This document shows, one piece after another, positions 1 through 8,135 of a stretch of DNA of 64,000 bases. Under the pieces are notes generated by a model. That model was not told where the DNA came from, ran no database searches, and worked only from the letters and a program-made list of their open reading frames with translations. Positions within the stretch are counted from its first letter, which is position 1, and each line of letters starts with the position of its first letter. The DNA lies in the NCBI RefSeq assembly GCF_016428755.1, contig NZ_JAELTI010000017.1, positions 1 to 64,000 on the forward strand, given 5' to 3'. The position numbers and the translations under genes are program-made. The DNA is from Allobosea sp. ASV33. GTDB taxonomy: Bacteria; Pseudomonadota; Alphaproteobacteria; Rhizobiales; Beijerinckiaceae.

Positions 1-371
1 TTGATCCAGGGCAGATCGAAATTCAGCGCCGGGAAAGCGAGCTGCGAGGCGATGAGCAGGCCGACCGCGAAGCCGGCGATGCCCCAGACCATGGCGGCCA
101 CGGTCGCGAACTTGACCGGCCCCAGATTGTAGTTGGGCTTGCCGTCGATCTCCTGCGGCTCGACCGGGACTGTGCCGTCGAAGCAGCGATTGGCGATCAG
201 GACGATCGCGGCGACGGATGCCAGGACGCCGAGCATGGCGTGGAAGGCGTAGCCGGCGTTTTCCGTGAGCGCCGCGATGATGATGAGCGGCAGCACGCAG
301 GCCGCCGCGATCAGCATGCCGATCATTTCGCCGACAGTTGCCTGCCTGACAGGGCTTGCCGTTGCCGTCAC
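1..371 (-). CDS. ccoN: cbb3-type cytochrome c oxidase subunit I, N-terminal part (cut by window start)
   Basis: Catalytic haem-copper subunit of the high-affinity cbb3 terminal oxidase in the inner membrane. The reverse strand reads through about 123 codons to the window edge without a stop. Three hydrophobic segments are visible. The segment around AMVWGIAGFAVG, followed by FDLPWI, is the typical CcoN helix just before the first haem-ligand region. A GTG at 371 is the only usable start after an in-frame stop upstream. An FNR-type box lies about 80 bp upstream, which fits induction at low oxygen by the neighbouring regulator. The catalytic histidines lie outside the window. Confidence 0.85.
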   Translation of the reverse strand, partial: MTATASPVRQATVGEMIGMLIAAACVLPLIIIAALTENAGYAFHAMLGVLASVAAIVLIANRCFDGTVPVEPQEIDGKPNYNLGPVKFATVAAMVWGIAGFAVGLLIASQLAFPALNFDLPWI

Positions 372-447
372 CTTCGAACCCCGCTTCGTCGCCGGCGCAT
401 GAGCGCGCCAATCGCGGAAGGCTTAACGGGCGGGGGCCGGAGGGGCG

Positions 448-461
448 TTGATTCAGGTCAA
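448..461. promoter_or_regulatory. FNR box upstream of ccoN
   Basis: TTGATTCAGGTCAA matches the FNR/FixK consensus TTGAT-N4-ATCAA at 9 of 10 positions. It lies between ccoN (start 371, minus) and the end of the fnr-like gene (500), so it most likely drives ccoN under low oxygen. Confidence 0.75.
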
Positions 462-499
462 TAGCGGCGCCGTGCAGGGTGCGGCGCGGTCGCGCAGGC

Positions 500-1219
500 T
501 CAGGCCGCGACGGCGCTCATGCGCTCGGGGTTCATCACGCGCACGCCGCCGGGGACGATCAGGATCGTCTTGTCCTTGGCGAGGCGGGTGAAGGTGCGGC
601 TCACCGTCTCGATGGTCAGGCCGAGGAAGTCGGCGATGTCTTGCCGCGTCATCGGCAGGGGCACGGTGACCGAAGGCTTGCCGAGCCTGGCCCAGCGCTG
701 CTGCATGCCGAGCAGGAAGCAGATCAGCTTCTCCTCGGCGGTGCGGCGGCCGAGCAGCATCATCTGCTCATGGGCAAGCGTCAGCTCATGCGTCGCGAAC
801 TCGTGCAGGCGCTTCAGCAGATGCGGCTTGGCGTCGACCAGCGCGGTATAGGCGCCGCGCGAAAAGGCGCAGGCCGCGACCTCGCCGATCGCATCGGCCG
901 AAAAGCCGTAGGCATCGCGCATGGCAAGGCCGAGGAAATCGCCCGGGAGCGCGAAGCCGACGACCTGGCGGCGGCCATCGGAGAGAAGCTTGTAGAGCCG
1001 CACCACGCCGGCCGTGACGTTGTAGACCGAATGCGCCTCGCGCCCTTGCGTGAACAGCGTCTCGCCCGAGGCGAAATGCGTGGGATGCGCCAGCGATTCC
1101 AGCAGCGCCAGCTCATCGTCGGAGAGCGACGCGCAGACGCTGACCAGGCGAACCATGCAGCTGCGGCAATTGCCTTCGCCGCGATGTGCGGCGCTACAGG
1201 CCGAGGGGTGACAGTTCAC
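500..1219 (-). CDS. Fnr/FnrN-type oxygen-sensing transcriptional regulator (Crp/Fnr family)
   Basis: A 239-residue Crp/Fnr regulator that probably senses oxygen through a [4Fe-4S] cluster and switches on microaerobic respiration. The N-terminus holds C18-x2-C21-x7-C29 and a further cysteine lies at C117, the four-cysteine pattern of FnrN/FnrL rather than cysteine-free FixK. The cyclic-nucleotide-like beta-barrel covers roughly residues 30-125. The C-terminal helix-turn-helix has the recognition-helix signature ETVSR, which reads TTGAT half-sites. The start is a GTG with GGGAAG upstream. A perfect FNR box 84-97 bp upstream suggests autoregulation, and ccoN downstream also carries a box. Confidence 0.88.
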   Translation of the reverse strand: MNCHPSACSAAHRGEGNCRSCMVRLVSVCASLSDDELALLESLAHPTHFASGETLFTQGREAHSVYNVTAGVVRLYKLLSDGRRQVVGFALPGDFLGLAMRDAYGFSADAIGEVAACAFSRGAYTALVDAKPHLLKRLHEFATHELTLAHEQMMLLGRRTAEEKLICFLLGMQQRWARLGKPSVTVPLPMTRQDIADFLGLTIETVSRTFTRLAKDKTILIVPGGVRVMNPERMSAVAA

Positions 1220-1302
1220 GATCGCATCTTCCCGCTTGTCGACGCGATCATAGCCGAGGCGGACAGGGTCACAAAGCGCGCTTGGCGCCGCAGCCGGCGA
1301 AA

Positions 1303-1316
1303 TTGATCCAGATCAA
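1303..1316. promoter_or_regulatory. Perfect palindromic FNR box in the divergent promoter
   Basis: TTGATCCAGATCAA matches TTGAT-N4-ATCAA at all ten defined positions. It sits between the fnr-like gene (start 1219, minus) and the small plus-strand gene starting at 1373, so it can control both. Confidence 0.85.
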
Positions 1317-1372
1317 TGCGACGGCAGGCCCCACGCAACCACCGTGCGGCCCTGAATTCGGGAGAGGTCACG

Positions 1373-1846
1373 GTGACGGGCGATGATATCTTCGAGGTCG
1401 CGCGCATCGCGCCGGCCGGCGCCGACACGGTCTTCGGCCTCGTCGCCATGCTGTATCCGGAGGTGACGCCGGAGGGCTGGGCCGCATTCGTGCGCGACCA
1501 TTCGCAGGACGGCGCAAGGCCGCGCGGGGTCTTCGCCTTGCGCGACGCGCGGGCCATGCCGCATGCGGTCTTCGCCTTCCGCGTCGCGCAGACGATCGCG
1601 GGCGGCGCGGCGCTGGAAATTTCGGAACTCGCGATGCTCCGGCTGCCGGGCACGCATCTGGTCAACGCGCTGCTGCGCTTCGCCAACCAGCTCGCGGTCG
1701 AGCTCGACCTGCCCCGGATCGCGATCTCGCTGGAGCGCTCCGCCGCCTGGCCGCAGGACCATGACGCGCTCCAGCGCTCAGGCTTCCAGGTCGACCGGAT
1801 GATGGTTCTGGGCCGGGCGCAACTGGCGCCGACAGCCCCCAATTGA
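1373..1846 (+). CDS. Small GNAT-like (acetyltransferase-fold) protein in the Fnr neighbourhood
   Basis: Predicted soluble protein of 157 residues. The pattern of an N-terminal variable part, a hydrophobic strand near ALEISELAML and a C-terminal LQRSGFQ resembles GNAT N-acetyltransferases, but I cannot place the acetyl-CoA loop (Q/RxxGxG/A), so the family is tentative. An upstream ATG at 1316 overlaps the FNR box and lacks a ribosome site. The GTG at 1373 follows GGAGAGG (1361-1367) at proper spacing and is preferred. The perfect FNR box about 57 bp upstream predicts oxygen-dependent expression. Confidence 0.55.
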   Translation: MTGDDIFEVARIAPAGADTVFGLVAMLYPEVTPEGWAAFVRDHSQDGARPRGVFALRDARAMPHAVFAFRVAQTIAGGAALEISELAMLRLPGTHLVNALLRFANQLAVELDLPRIAISLERSAAWPQDHDALQRSGFQVDRMMVLGRAQLAPTAPN

Positions 1847-1874
1847 CCTGCCTCAAACCGAAGGGCAATCCCGC

Positions 1875-2594
1875 TCAGCGGCCGTTGGCCTTCCGCCACG
1901 CCGCGAAATCGACCTTGCTCTGCTCTTCGGTCGGCGGGTAGAGGCCGAGGATCGAGCGGCCCTTCAGCACCTCCTCGGTGACGAAATCCTCGAAGGCGGT
2001 CATCTCGACCGCCTCAGTCGTGACCTCGTCGGCGAGATGGGCGGGGATGACGATGACGCCCTCGGCATCGCCGACCACGACATCGCCGGGCCAGACCGCA
2101 ACATCGCCGCAGCCGATCGGCACGTTGATGTCGATCGCCTGATGCAGGGTCAGGTTCGTCGGAGAGGATGGCCGGTTGTGATAGCTCGGGAACGGCAGCC
2201 CCGCGATCTCGTAGGAGTCGCGGAAGCCGCCATCGGTGACGACGCCGGCGACGCCGCGCTTCATCAGGCGCGAGACGAGGATGCCGCCGGCCGACGCGGC
2301 GCGCGGGTCCTTGCGGCTGTCGATCACCATCACGGCGCCGGGCGGGCAATCCTCGACCGCCTTGCGCTGCGGATGGGCGCGGTCCTGGAAGACGGAGAGC
2401 GGGTTCAGGTCCTCGCGCGCCGGGATGTAGCGGAGGGTGAAGGCCTCGCCGACCATGGTGCCGGCGCTGGGATTGAGCGGGCGGACATCTTGGATGAACT
2501 GGTTGCGCAGGCCCCGCTTGAACAGGGCGGTGCAGAGCGTGGCGACGGAGACCGTGCGCAGCTTCTCGCGGGTTTCCGGCTTGAGACTGGGCAT
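1875..2594 (-). CDS. RraA-like / 4-hydroxy-4-methyl-2-oxoglutarate aldolase family protein
   Basis: A 239-residue RraA-fold protein. Family members are either class II pyruvate aldolases or oxaloacetate decarboxylases, or regulators of RNase E. The core shows the conserved glycine-rich segment SAGGILVSR, then VTDGGFRD, where the arginine and aspartate bind substrate and divalent metal. As the last gene of a catabolic operon with TTT transporter, PdxA-like and DapA-like genes, an aldolase/decarboxylase role releasing a keto acid is more likely than RNA regulation. The start is supported by GGAGGG upstream. The exact substrate cannot be read from sequence. Confidence 0.8.
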   Translation of the reverse strand: MPSLKPETREKLRTVSVATLCTALFKRGLRNQFIQDVRPLNPSAGTMVGEAFTLRYIPAREDLNPLSVFQDRAHPQRKAVEDCPPGAVMVIDSRKDPRAASAGGILVSRLMKRGVAGVVTDGGFRDSYEIAGLPFPSYHNRPSSPTNLTLHQAIDINVPIGCGDVAVWPGDVVVGDAEGVIVIPAHLADEVTTEAVEMTAFEDFVTEEVLKGRSILGLYPPTEEQSKVDFAAWRKANGR

Positions 2595-2727
2595 GCGTTC
2601 ACCCTCCGACGTCCGTGGCTCCCCGCCGGGCGGCAGGCAAGGGAGAGGTTCCCGCGATCCGCCCCGGTTTGTAAAGACGAAGCGATCGGCGAAATACGCA
2701 ACCCGCCCCTGCCCCTCGGGCCGCCGC

Positions 2728-3645
2728 CTATTTGCCCCAGCGCAACGCCAGCGGATCGAGCTCGCGCGCCAGCTCGATCAGGCCCTCGCGGGTCTTCGGG
2801 TGCAGCGGCGTCAAAGGATGGCGCACGGCCTCCGATTTGATCACGCCGCCCTCCTTCATCACCGCCTTGGCCGAGCGCAGGCCGCATTGGCGGTTTTCGT
2901 AGTTGATGATCGGCAGGACGCGGGCATAGAGCGCCGCCGCCTGCTTGCGGTCGCCCGCAGCATGGGCCGCGAGGATCGGCTTGATCAAGTCGGGGATCAT
3001 CGCCGAGGTCATGGTGCCGGTCGCGCCGGCATCGAGATCGGCCATCAGCGTGATCGCCTCCTCGCCGTCGAAGGGGCCGACCACGGCGTCGCCGCCGGCC
3101 TCGATCAGCGCGCGCAGCTTGTTCGCGGTGCCGGGCACCTCGATCTTGAAATAGCGGACAAGCGGGACCTCCTTCGCCAGCCGGATCATGAAGGGCACGG
3201 TCATGGTCACGCCCGAGAGCGGCGCGTCCTGCAGGATGATCGGAATGCCGCAGGCATCGGCCACCGCCTTGAAATGCTCGATCATGCCCTGCTCGTCGGC
3301 CTTGAGCAGCGCGCCGTGATAGGGCGGCATCATCATCAGCATCTTGGCGCCGGCATCGGCGGCGGCCTTGGCGCGCTGGGCGGCGATGCGGGTCGCGAAA
3401 TGCGAGGTCGTGACGATGACCGGCACGCGGCCGGAGACCTGCTCCAGCGAGAGCCGCATCACCTGATCGCGCTCCTCGTCGGTCAGCAGGAACTGCTCCG
3501 AGAAATTCGCGAGGATGCAGATGCCGTCGACGCCCTGATCGACCATCAGGTCCATGACGCGCTTGTTGCCGTCGATATCGAGGTCGCCATTCTCATGGAA
3601 GATGGTCGGCGCGATCGGCAGGATGCCCTTGTAAGGTTCGGTCAT
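2728..3645 (-). CDS. DapA-superfamily aldolase/dehydratase lacking the catalytic tyrosine
   Basis: A 305-residue TIM-barrel enzyme of the dihydrodipicolinate synthase / N-acetylneuraminate lyase superfamily. The Schiff-base lysine is K167 in VRYFKIEV. The usual tyrosine of the YNxP motif is glutamine (Q139 in LQDAP), and the GTTGE proton-relay motif is replaced by ANFSE (46-50). From memory, Gln at that place also occurs in L-2-keto-3-deoxyarabonate dehydratases, so dehydration of a 2-keto-3-deoxy sugar acid is a better guess than lysine biosynthesis. It lies downstream of tctA and upstream of the rraA-like gene on the same strand. Confidence 0.82.
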   Translation of the reverse strand: MTEPYKGILPIAPTIFHENGDLDIDGNKRVMDLMVDQGVDGICILANFSEQFLLTDEERDQVMRLSLEQVSGRVPVIVTTSHFATRIAAQRAKAAADAGAKMLMMMPPYHGALLKADEQGMIEHFKAVADACGIPIILQDAPLSGVTMTVPFMIRLAKEVPLVRYFKIEVPGTANKLRALIEAGGDAVVGPFDGEEAITLMADLDAGATGTMTSAMIPDLIKPILAAHAAGDRKQAAALYARVLPIINYENRQCGLRSAKAVMKEGGVIKSEAVRHPLTPLHPKTREGLIELARELDPLALRWGK

Positions 3646-3699
3646 GGCGTCATCTCGTCGGGGGCGGACAGGGCGGAAAGCGAACGGGCGGTACGGCTG

Positions 3700-5211
3700 T
3701 CAGACAGTGCCGGCGGCCTTGGTGCCGCGCAAGCGGCGGGCGAGCGAGCCAATGACCGGCATGACCAGCAGCGCGAGGCCGATCGCCATCAGCGTCGAGA
3801 CCAGCGGGTTCGACCAGAAGATCGAGAGCGAGCCCTGGCTGAAGATCATCGACTGGCGGAAGGCATCCTCGGCCTTGTCGCCGATGACCATGGCGAGCAC
3901 GAGCGGCGCGATGGGATAGTCGAGCTTCTTGAAGAGATAGCCGACGAGGCCGAAGACCAGCGCGAGCCAGATGTCGAATTCCTTGCTCGCGGCGGTGAAG
4001 GCACCGATGAAGCAGATCACCACGATGATCGGCCCGATGATCGAGAAGGGAATGCGCAGGATCGAGGCGAAGAGCGGCACCGTCGCCAGCACGACCACGA
4101 CCGCGACGACATTGCCGAGATACATCGAGGCGATCAGGCCCCAGACGAAATCCGGCCGGTCGGTGAAGAGCGTCGGGCCGGGATTGAGGCCCCAGATCAT
4201 CAGGCCGCCCATCATCACCGCCGCGGTCGCGGAGCCGGGAATGCCGAGGGCCAGCATCGGCAGCATGGCGGCGGAGCCGGCGGCATGGTCCGCCGTCTCG
4301 GGCGCGATCACGCCCTCGGGCTCGCCCTTGCCGAACTTGGCGGGGTTGCGCGAGGAGCGCTTGGCCATGGCGTAGCTCATGAAGGAGGCGGCCGTCGGCC
4401 CGCCCGGGGTGATGCCCATCCAGATGCCGATCAGCGCCGAGCGCAGCAGGGCGAGCCAATAGCGTGGCAATTTCGCGGCGGTTCGCAGCACATCGCTGAT
4501 ACGCACCTTGGCGGCGACGCCCTCGAATTTCAGCCCCTCCTCCATCGTCAGCAGCAATTCGCCGATGCCGAACAGGCCGATGACCGCGATCAGGAAGCTG
4601 ACGCCGGCCAAGAGCACGTCGAACTCGAAGGTGAGGCGGACATTGCCGGAGACCGAGTCCATGCCGATGGTCGCGAGCGCAAAGCCGATCGCCATCGACA
4701 CGACCGTCTTGAAGGGCGAGGCGCCGCCGAGCCCGATGAAGCTCGCGAATGTCATGAAATAGACGGCGAAATATTCGGGCGAAGAGAAGCGCAAAGCGAA
4801 TTTCGCGACCCAGCCGGAGAGCAGCGTGATCAGGATAACACCGGCCAGCGCGCCGAAGCCGGCCGAGAGGAAGGCGAAGGAGAGCGCCTCGGTCGCCTTG
4901 CCCTGCTTGGCCATGGGGTGACCGTCGAAGGTCGTCGCGACCGACGAGGGCTCGCCGGGGATGTTGAACAGGATCGAGGTGGTGGAGCCGCCGAAGAGCG
5001 CGCCCCAGTAGAGCGAGGTCAGCAGGATGATCGCCGAGACCGGGTCCATCGAGAAGGTCAGCGGCAGGAGCAGCGAGACGCCGTTGGGCGCACCGAGCCC
5101 CGGCAGCACGCCGACGAGCACGCCGAGCAGCACGCCCGCCATCATCAGCAAGAGATGATGCGTGGTGAGCGCGACCGAGAAGCCGTGCATCAGGTTGGCG
5201 ATGTTGTCCAT
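3700..5211 (-). CDS. tctA: Tripartite tricarboxylate transporter, large permease subunit TctA
   Basis: Large membrane subunit (503 residues, the usual size, about 12 transmembrane helices) of a TTT-family uptake system driven by an ion gradient. Family signatures include the early GVLPGLGAPNG loop and the mid-protein GITPGGPTAAS loop, both glycine/proline re-entrant segments typical of TctA, plus LALGIPGSATAAV. It follows tctB with an 18-base gap and works with the periplasmic receptor TctC encoded at 5913-6908. The substrate is probably the carboxylic acid degraded by the neighbouring enzymes. Confidence 0.93.
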   Translation of the reverse strand: MDNIANLMHGFSVALTTHHLLLMMAGVLLGVLVGVLPGLGAPNGVSLLLPLTFSMDPVSAIILLTSLYWGALFGGSTTSILFNIPGEPSSVATTFDGHPMAKQGKATEALSFAFLSAGFGALAGVILITLLSGWVAKFALRFSSPEYFAVYFMTFASFIGLGGASPFKTVVSMAIGFALATIGMDSVSGNVRLTFEFDVLLAGVSFLIAVIGLFGIGELLLTMEEGLKFEGVAAKVRISDVLRTAAKLPRYWLALLRSALIGIWMGITPGGPTAASFMSYAMAKRSSRNPAKFGKGEPEGVIAPETADHAAGSAAMLPMLALGIPGSATAAVMMGGLMIWGLNPGPTLFTDRPDFVWGLIASMYLGNVVAVVVVLATVPLFASILRIPFSIIGPIIVVICFIGAFTAASKEFDIWLALVFGLVGYLFKKLDYPIAPLVLAMVIGDKAEDAFRQSMIFSQGSLSIFWSNPLVSTLMAIGLALLVMPVIGSLARRLRGTKAAGTV

Positions 5212-5229
5212 GCTGATATCCCCGCCGTC

Positions 5230-5718
5230 TCAGAGGCCGATGAGCGGCTCGATCGGGCCCTTGAGCAGGCCGATCTGGAAGAATTTCTCGAGCGCGAAAT
5301 AGAAGAAGGCCGCTGTCAGGAGAGCCGTGACAAGGCTGGGCAGCCAGCCATAGCCGCCCTGGAAGCGCATGGCGAAGACGAGGTAGAGGATGGTCGCGAC
5401 ATACATGCCGAGCGTCACGCTCAGCACGACGAAGGCGACGAGCGGCAGCAGGAAGGACAGCACGCGCTTGCCGCGCTCGGCGTCGAGGAAGGCCTCCGCG
5501 AGCGCAGCCTTGCCGGCGACGCGCTGGCCGACCGTTACGGCAAGCGTGCCGAGGCTCGCCAGCGCGATCAGCGCCCCCGCATAGAAGGGAAAGGCGCCGG
5601 GCTGCGGGCCGGACGTATCCCAGCCGATGCCGAATTCGAGCGAGCCCTTCACGATGACGAGCCCGAAGACGAGCGTCAGGATCGCGGTCCCGATCTCGGC
5701 CCAGAAGCGGGTGATCAT
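5230..5718 (-). CDS. tctB: Tripartite tricarboxylate transporter, small permease subunit TctB
   Basis: Small membrane subunit (162 residues) with four predicted hydrophobic helices, the usual TctB layout. The stretch GPQPGAFPFYAG in the first third is the typical G-x-GxFP motif of TctB. The start is supported by AAGGAGGAAC upstream. It sits between tctC and tctA in the standard C-B-A order. A palindromic intergenic element separates it from tctC. Confidence 0.9.
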   Translation of the reverse strand: MITRFWAEIGTAILTLVFGLVIVKGSLEFGIGWDTSGPQPGAFPFYAGALIALASLGTLAVTVGQRVAGKAALAEAFLDAERGKRVLSFLLPLVAFVVLSVTLGMYVATILYLVFAMRFQGGYGWLPSLVTALLTAAFFYFALEKFFQIGLLKGPIEPLIGL

Positions 5719-5773
5719 GCGGTGGGTTCCTCCTTGCGGGAGCGGCGGGAAGGCACGGCTTTAAGGAGAGGGT

Positions 5774-5870
5774 GGTCATCCCGGCGAAGCGAAGCGCTGA
5801 TCCGGGATCCATGCCTGAGCGGCCCCGATGAAGGTTCCGGCATGGATCCCGGGTCAAGCCCGGGATGACC
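5774..5870. repeat. Imperfect nested palindrome of the GTCATCCCGG...CCGGGATGAC type
   Basis: The outer arms GGTCATCCCGG (5774-5784) and CCGGGATGACC (5860-5870) are exact reverse complements. Inside, GATCCGGGATCCATG pairs with CATGGATCCCGGGTC at 14 of 15 positions. The element lies between tctC and tctB without a gene. Elements with these ends are, as I recall, abundant interspersed repeats in Hyphomicrobiales genomes, and they can act as mRNA hairpins. Confidence 0.8.
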
Positions 5871-5912
5871 GCGCGTTTCCGAGGCTGATCGGAACGTGCG
5901 GATTGCGAGGGC

Positions 5913-6908
5913 TTACTTCGCGACCCAGCCTTCGTTCTCGAAGACCTTCTTGTTCGCCGCCTCGTCCTTGGCGACGAAATCGGCGAGCTCCGCGCCCTTC
6001 ATGAACTTGGCCGTCTGAGCGGTGCGCTGGACGAATTCCTGCCATTCCGGGGTCTTGGAGACCTTCTCCAGCAGACCGGCATAATAGGTCACGGCATCGG
6101 CCGGGACCTCGGCCGGCAGCCAGACGGTGCGCGGCATCTGGAAGGTCTCGAGCGGCAGGCCGGCTTCCTTGCAGGTCGGGATATCGCCCCAGCCCTTGCC
6201 CTCGAAGACCGCATCGCTCTTGGCGAGACGGACCGGCGAGAAGACGCAGAGCGGCTTCACCTGCCCGGCCTTCCACTGGCCGATATTCTCGTTGGGATTG
6301 TTGACGTTGGAGTCGATATGGCCGCCGGCGAGCTGCACGGCCGCGGCGCTGCCGCCCTGGAACGGCACATAGATCCATTTCACGCCGGTGGCATCCTGGA
6401 TCATCGAGGTCAGCGTCTGGTCGGTGTCCTTGGACTGGCTGCCGCCCATCTTGAAGCCCATGGGCTTCGCCTTGACCGCCTCGATATAGCTCTTGGCGTC
6501 GGCGTAGGGGGCATCGCCCTTGACCCAGAGCAGGAACTCGTCGAGCGCCAGTGCGGCGACCGGTGTCAGGTCGGAGACCTTGTAGCCGAGCTTGGCGACG
6601 TAAGGCAGCAGATAGGCGTTGTTGGTGCCGAAGATGACGCGGTTCGGATCGCCCTTGCCACCCTTGCCGTAGACATAGCCTTCGGCGCCGGAGCCGCCGC
6701 CCTTGTTCACCACCACGATCGGCTGCTCGGTGAACTTGTGCTTGGTGATGATCGACTGGATGATCCGGGCGAAATTGTCTGTGCCGCCGCCGGCGCCGGA
6801 GGTCACGACGAACTCGATCGGCTTGGTCGGCTCCCAGGCCTGGGCGGCACCGATGCCGCCAAGCGCGAGCGCCCCAGTGAGCGCAGCCGAAATGGCAATG
6901 GTCTTCAT
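5913..6908 (-). CDS. tctC: Tripartite tricarboxylate transporter periplasmic receptor TctC (Bug family)
   Basis: A 331-residue extracytoplasmic binding protein that captures a carboxylate and delivers it to TctAB. A signal peptide is clear, starting MKTIAISAAL and ending near AAQA (about residue 24). The mature N-terminus EPTKPIEFVV and the GGGTDNFAR loop are Bug-family hallmarks that hold the substrate carboxylate. The ATG at 6908 follows AGGGAGAG at good spacing; a longer reading starting at 7004 is not credible because it would bury the signal peptide. A hairpin lies between this gene and the upstream pdxA-like gene. Confidence 0.92.
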   Translation of the reverse strand: MKTIAISAALTGALALGGIGAAQAWEPTKPIEFVVTSGAGGGTDNFARIIQSIITKHKFTEQPIVVVNKGGGSGAEGYVYGKGGKGDPNRVIFGTNNAYLLPYVAKLGYKVSDLTPVAALALDEFLLWVKGDAPYADAKSYIEAVKAKPMGFKMGGSQSKDTDQTLTSMIQDATGVKWIYVPFQGGSAAAVQLAGGHIDSNVNNPNENIGQWKAGQVKPLCVFSPVRLAKSDAVFEGKGWGDIPTCKEAGLPLETFQMPRTVWLPAEVPADAVTYYAGLLEKVSKTPEWQEFVQRTAQTAKFMKGAELADFVAKDEAANKKVFENEGWVAK

Positions 6909-6978
6909 GGTTTCTCTCCCTAGGGTTTGATCTTGCAAGGCCGCTCTTGCCGGCGGCTTTGTCGAAAACGTTGGGTCG

Positions 6979-7024
6979 GCATCGGGTCGTCCCGAAAAGT
7001 GCATTCCACTTTTCGGCCCGATGC
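6979..7024. terminator. Long intercistronic hairpin between the pdxA-like gene and tctC
   Basis: CCGAAAAGTG (6992-7001) and CACTTTTCGG (7007-7016) pair perfectly around a five-base loop. The outer arms GCATCGGG (6979-6986) and CCCGATGC (7017-7024) also pair. No long U-run follows on the minus transcript, so it may be a processing or stabilising hairpin, or a dispersed palindrome, rather than a strong terminator. Confidence 0.6.
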
Positions 7025-7031
7025 CCGGGTA

Positions 7032-8066
7032 TCAGGCCGCCGCGCGGGCCTTGGCCTTTCCGTCCTGGGCCATCTTGATGGCGAGCGCGAGCGCGGCGCG
7101 GGTCGCGCCGAGATTGGCGATGCCCTTGCCGGCGATCTCATAAGCCGTGCCATGGGCCGGCGTGCAGATCGGGAAGGGGAAACCGCCGATCAGGGTGACG
7201 CCGCGGTCGAAGCCGATCAGCTTCATCGCGATCTGGCCCTGGTCGTGATACATCGTCAGCACGGCGTCGAAATCGCCGTTCCTGGCGCGCAGGAAGACGG
7301 TATCCGACGGGAACGGCCCCTCGACCGTGAAGCCCTTGGCCTTGGCCGCCTTCACCGCCGGCTCGATCGTCTCGATCTCGTCGCGGCCGAAATTGCCGCC
7401 GTCACCGGCATGGGGATTGATGCCGGCGACAGCGATGCGCGGCGGGTTGAAGCCGGCGGCGCGCAGATTGGCATCCGCCAGCGTCAGCGCCCGCAGGATG
7501 CGCTCCTGCGTGATGTTCTCCGCGACCTCGGACAGCGGGATATGCGAGGTGACGCGGGCGTTCCAGAGCGTGTCGAGGATGTTGAACTCGCTCGCCGCGC
7601 CCTCGAAGCCGATGGCGTCGCGCACGAAGCGGATCTCGTCGTCATAGCCGGGATAGGCGAAGCGCATCGCCGCCTTGTTGAAGGGCGTGAAGAACACCGC
7701 ATCGGCCTGGCCTGAGGCTGCGAATTGCAGCGCGCGGCGGAAATTCTCGGTCGCAGCCTTGCCGCCGGCCAGTGTCGCTGTACCGCGCTTGAGGTCGGCG
7801 GGATCGTGGTTGGCGAGATCGACGAAGACGGGCTTGTCACCAAGCGGCAGCGCCTCGCCGTCCTTGACGACCTGAACCTGCGGGTCGGCGCCGCCATCCT
7901 TGATGCCGAGATCAAGCAGACGCTTGTCGCCGAACACAACGTAGCGGGCAGCGCTGCGCAGATCGGCCTCCGACAGGATGCGGGCCGTCAGCTCGGGACT
8001 GATGCCGGAGGGATCGCCCATCGCCACGGCGATCACCGGCAAGGCGTCATTCGTCCGCTCACTCAT
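7032..8066 (-). CDS. PdxA-family NAD-dependent dehydrogenase (PdxA2-like, catabolic)
   Basis: A 344-residue member of the 4-hydroxythreonine-4-phosphate dehydrogenase family. It has the N-terminal GDPSGI motif, the metal-region histidines in TSHIPLSEV and MYHDQGQ, and the C-terminal CTPAHGTAYEIAG. The usual substrate-binding GHTEF is replaced by GYDDE, which argues against vitamin B6 synthesis and for a PdxA2-type catabolic enzyme acting on a tetronate-like acid. The ATG at 8066 has GGAG nine bases upstream and is preferred over a GTG three codons earlier. It is the first gene of the pdxA-tctCBA-dapA-rraA operon, divergent from the SAF-domain gene. Confidence 0.82.
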   Translation of the reverse strand: MSERTNDALPVIAVAMGDPSGISPELTARILSEADLRSAARYVVFGDKRLLDLGIKDGGADPQVQVVKDGEALPLGDKPVFVDLANHDPADLKRGTATLAGGKAATENFRRALQFAASGQADAVFFTPFNKAAMRFAYPGYDDEIRFVRDAIGFEGAASEFNILDTLWNARVTSHIPLSEVAENITQERILRALTLADANLRAAGFNPPRIAVAGINPHAGDGGNFGRDEIETIEPAVKAAKAKGFTVEGPFPSDTVFLRARNGDFDAVLTMYHDQGQIAMKLIGFDRGVTLIGGFPFPICTPAHGTAYEIAGKGIANLGATRAALALAIKMAQDGKAKARAAA

Positions 8067-8135
8067 GGCCGCCACTCCGCTGCCTGTCCGCTCTTCTGGC
8101 TCCGTTGGCTAACACAGGGCGCTCGCTCGCTCAAG

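Noticed and set aside
479-1306. A plus-strand frame opposite the fnr-like gene
   Set aside because: The minus strand encodes a complete Fnr protein with cysteine cluster and HTH; the plus frame has no features.
3650-5857. A 735-codon minus frame overlapping tctA and tctB
   Set aside because: Out of frame with both transporter genes, no domains, and it starts in the palindromic repeat.
2437-5868. A 1143-codon plus-strand open frame across rraA, dapA, tctA and tctB
   Set aside because: It is antisense to four well-supported genes, is rich in Arg, Glu, Asp and His repeats with no domain, and results from the absence of stops opposite GC-rich coding DNA.
7032-8066. PdxA as vitamin B6 biosynthesis enzyme
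   Set aside because: The substrate-binding GHTEF motif is replaced and the gene is in a carboxylate-uptake operon with no other B6 gene, so a catabolic PdxA2 role is favoured.
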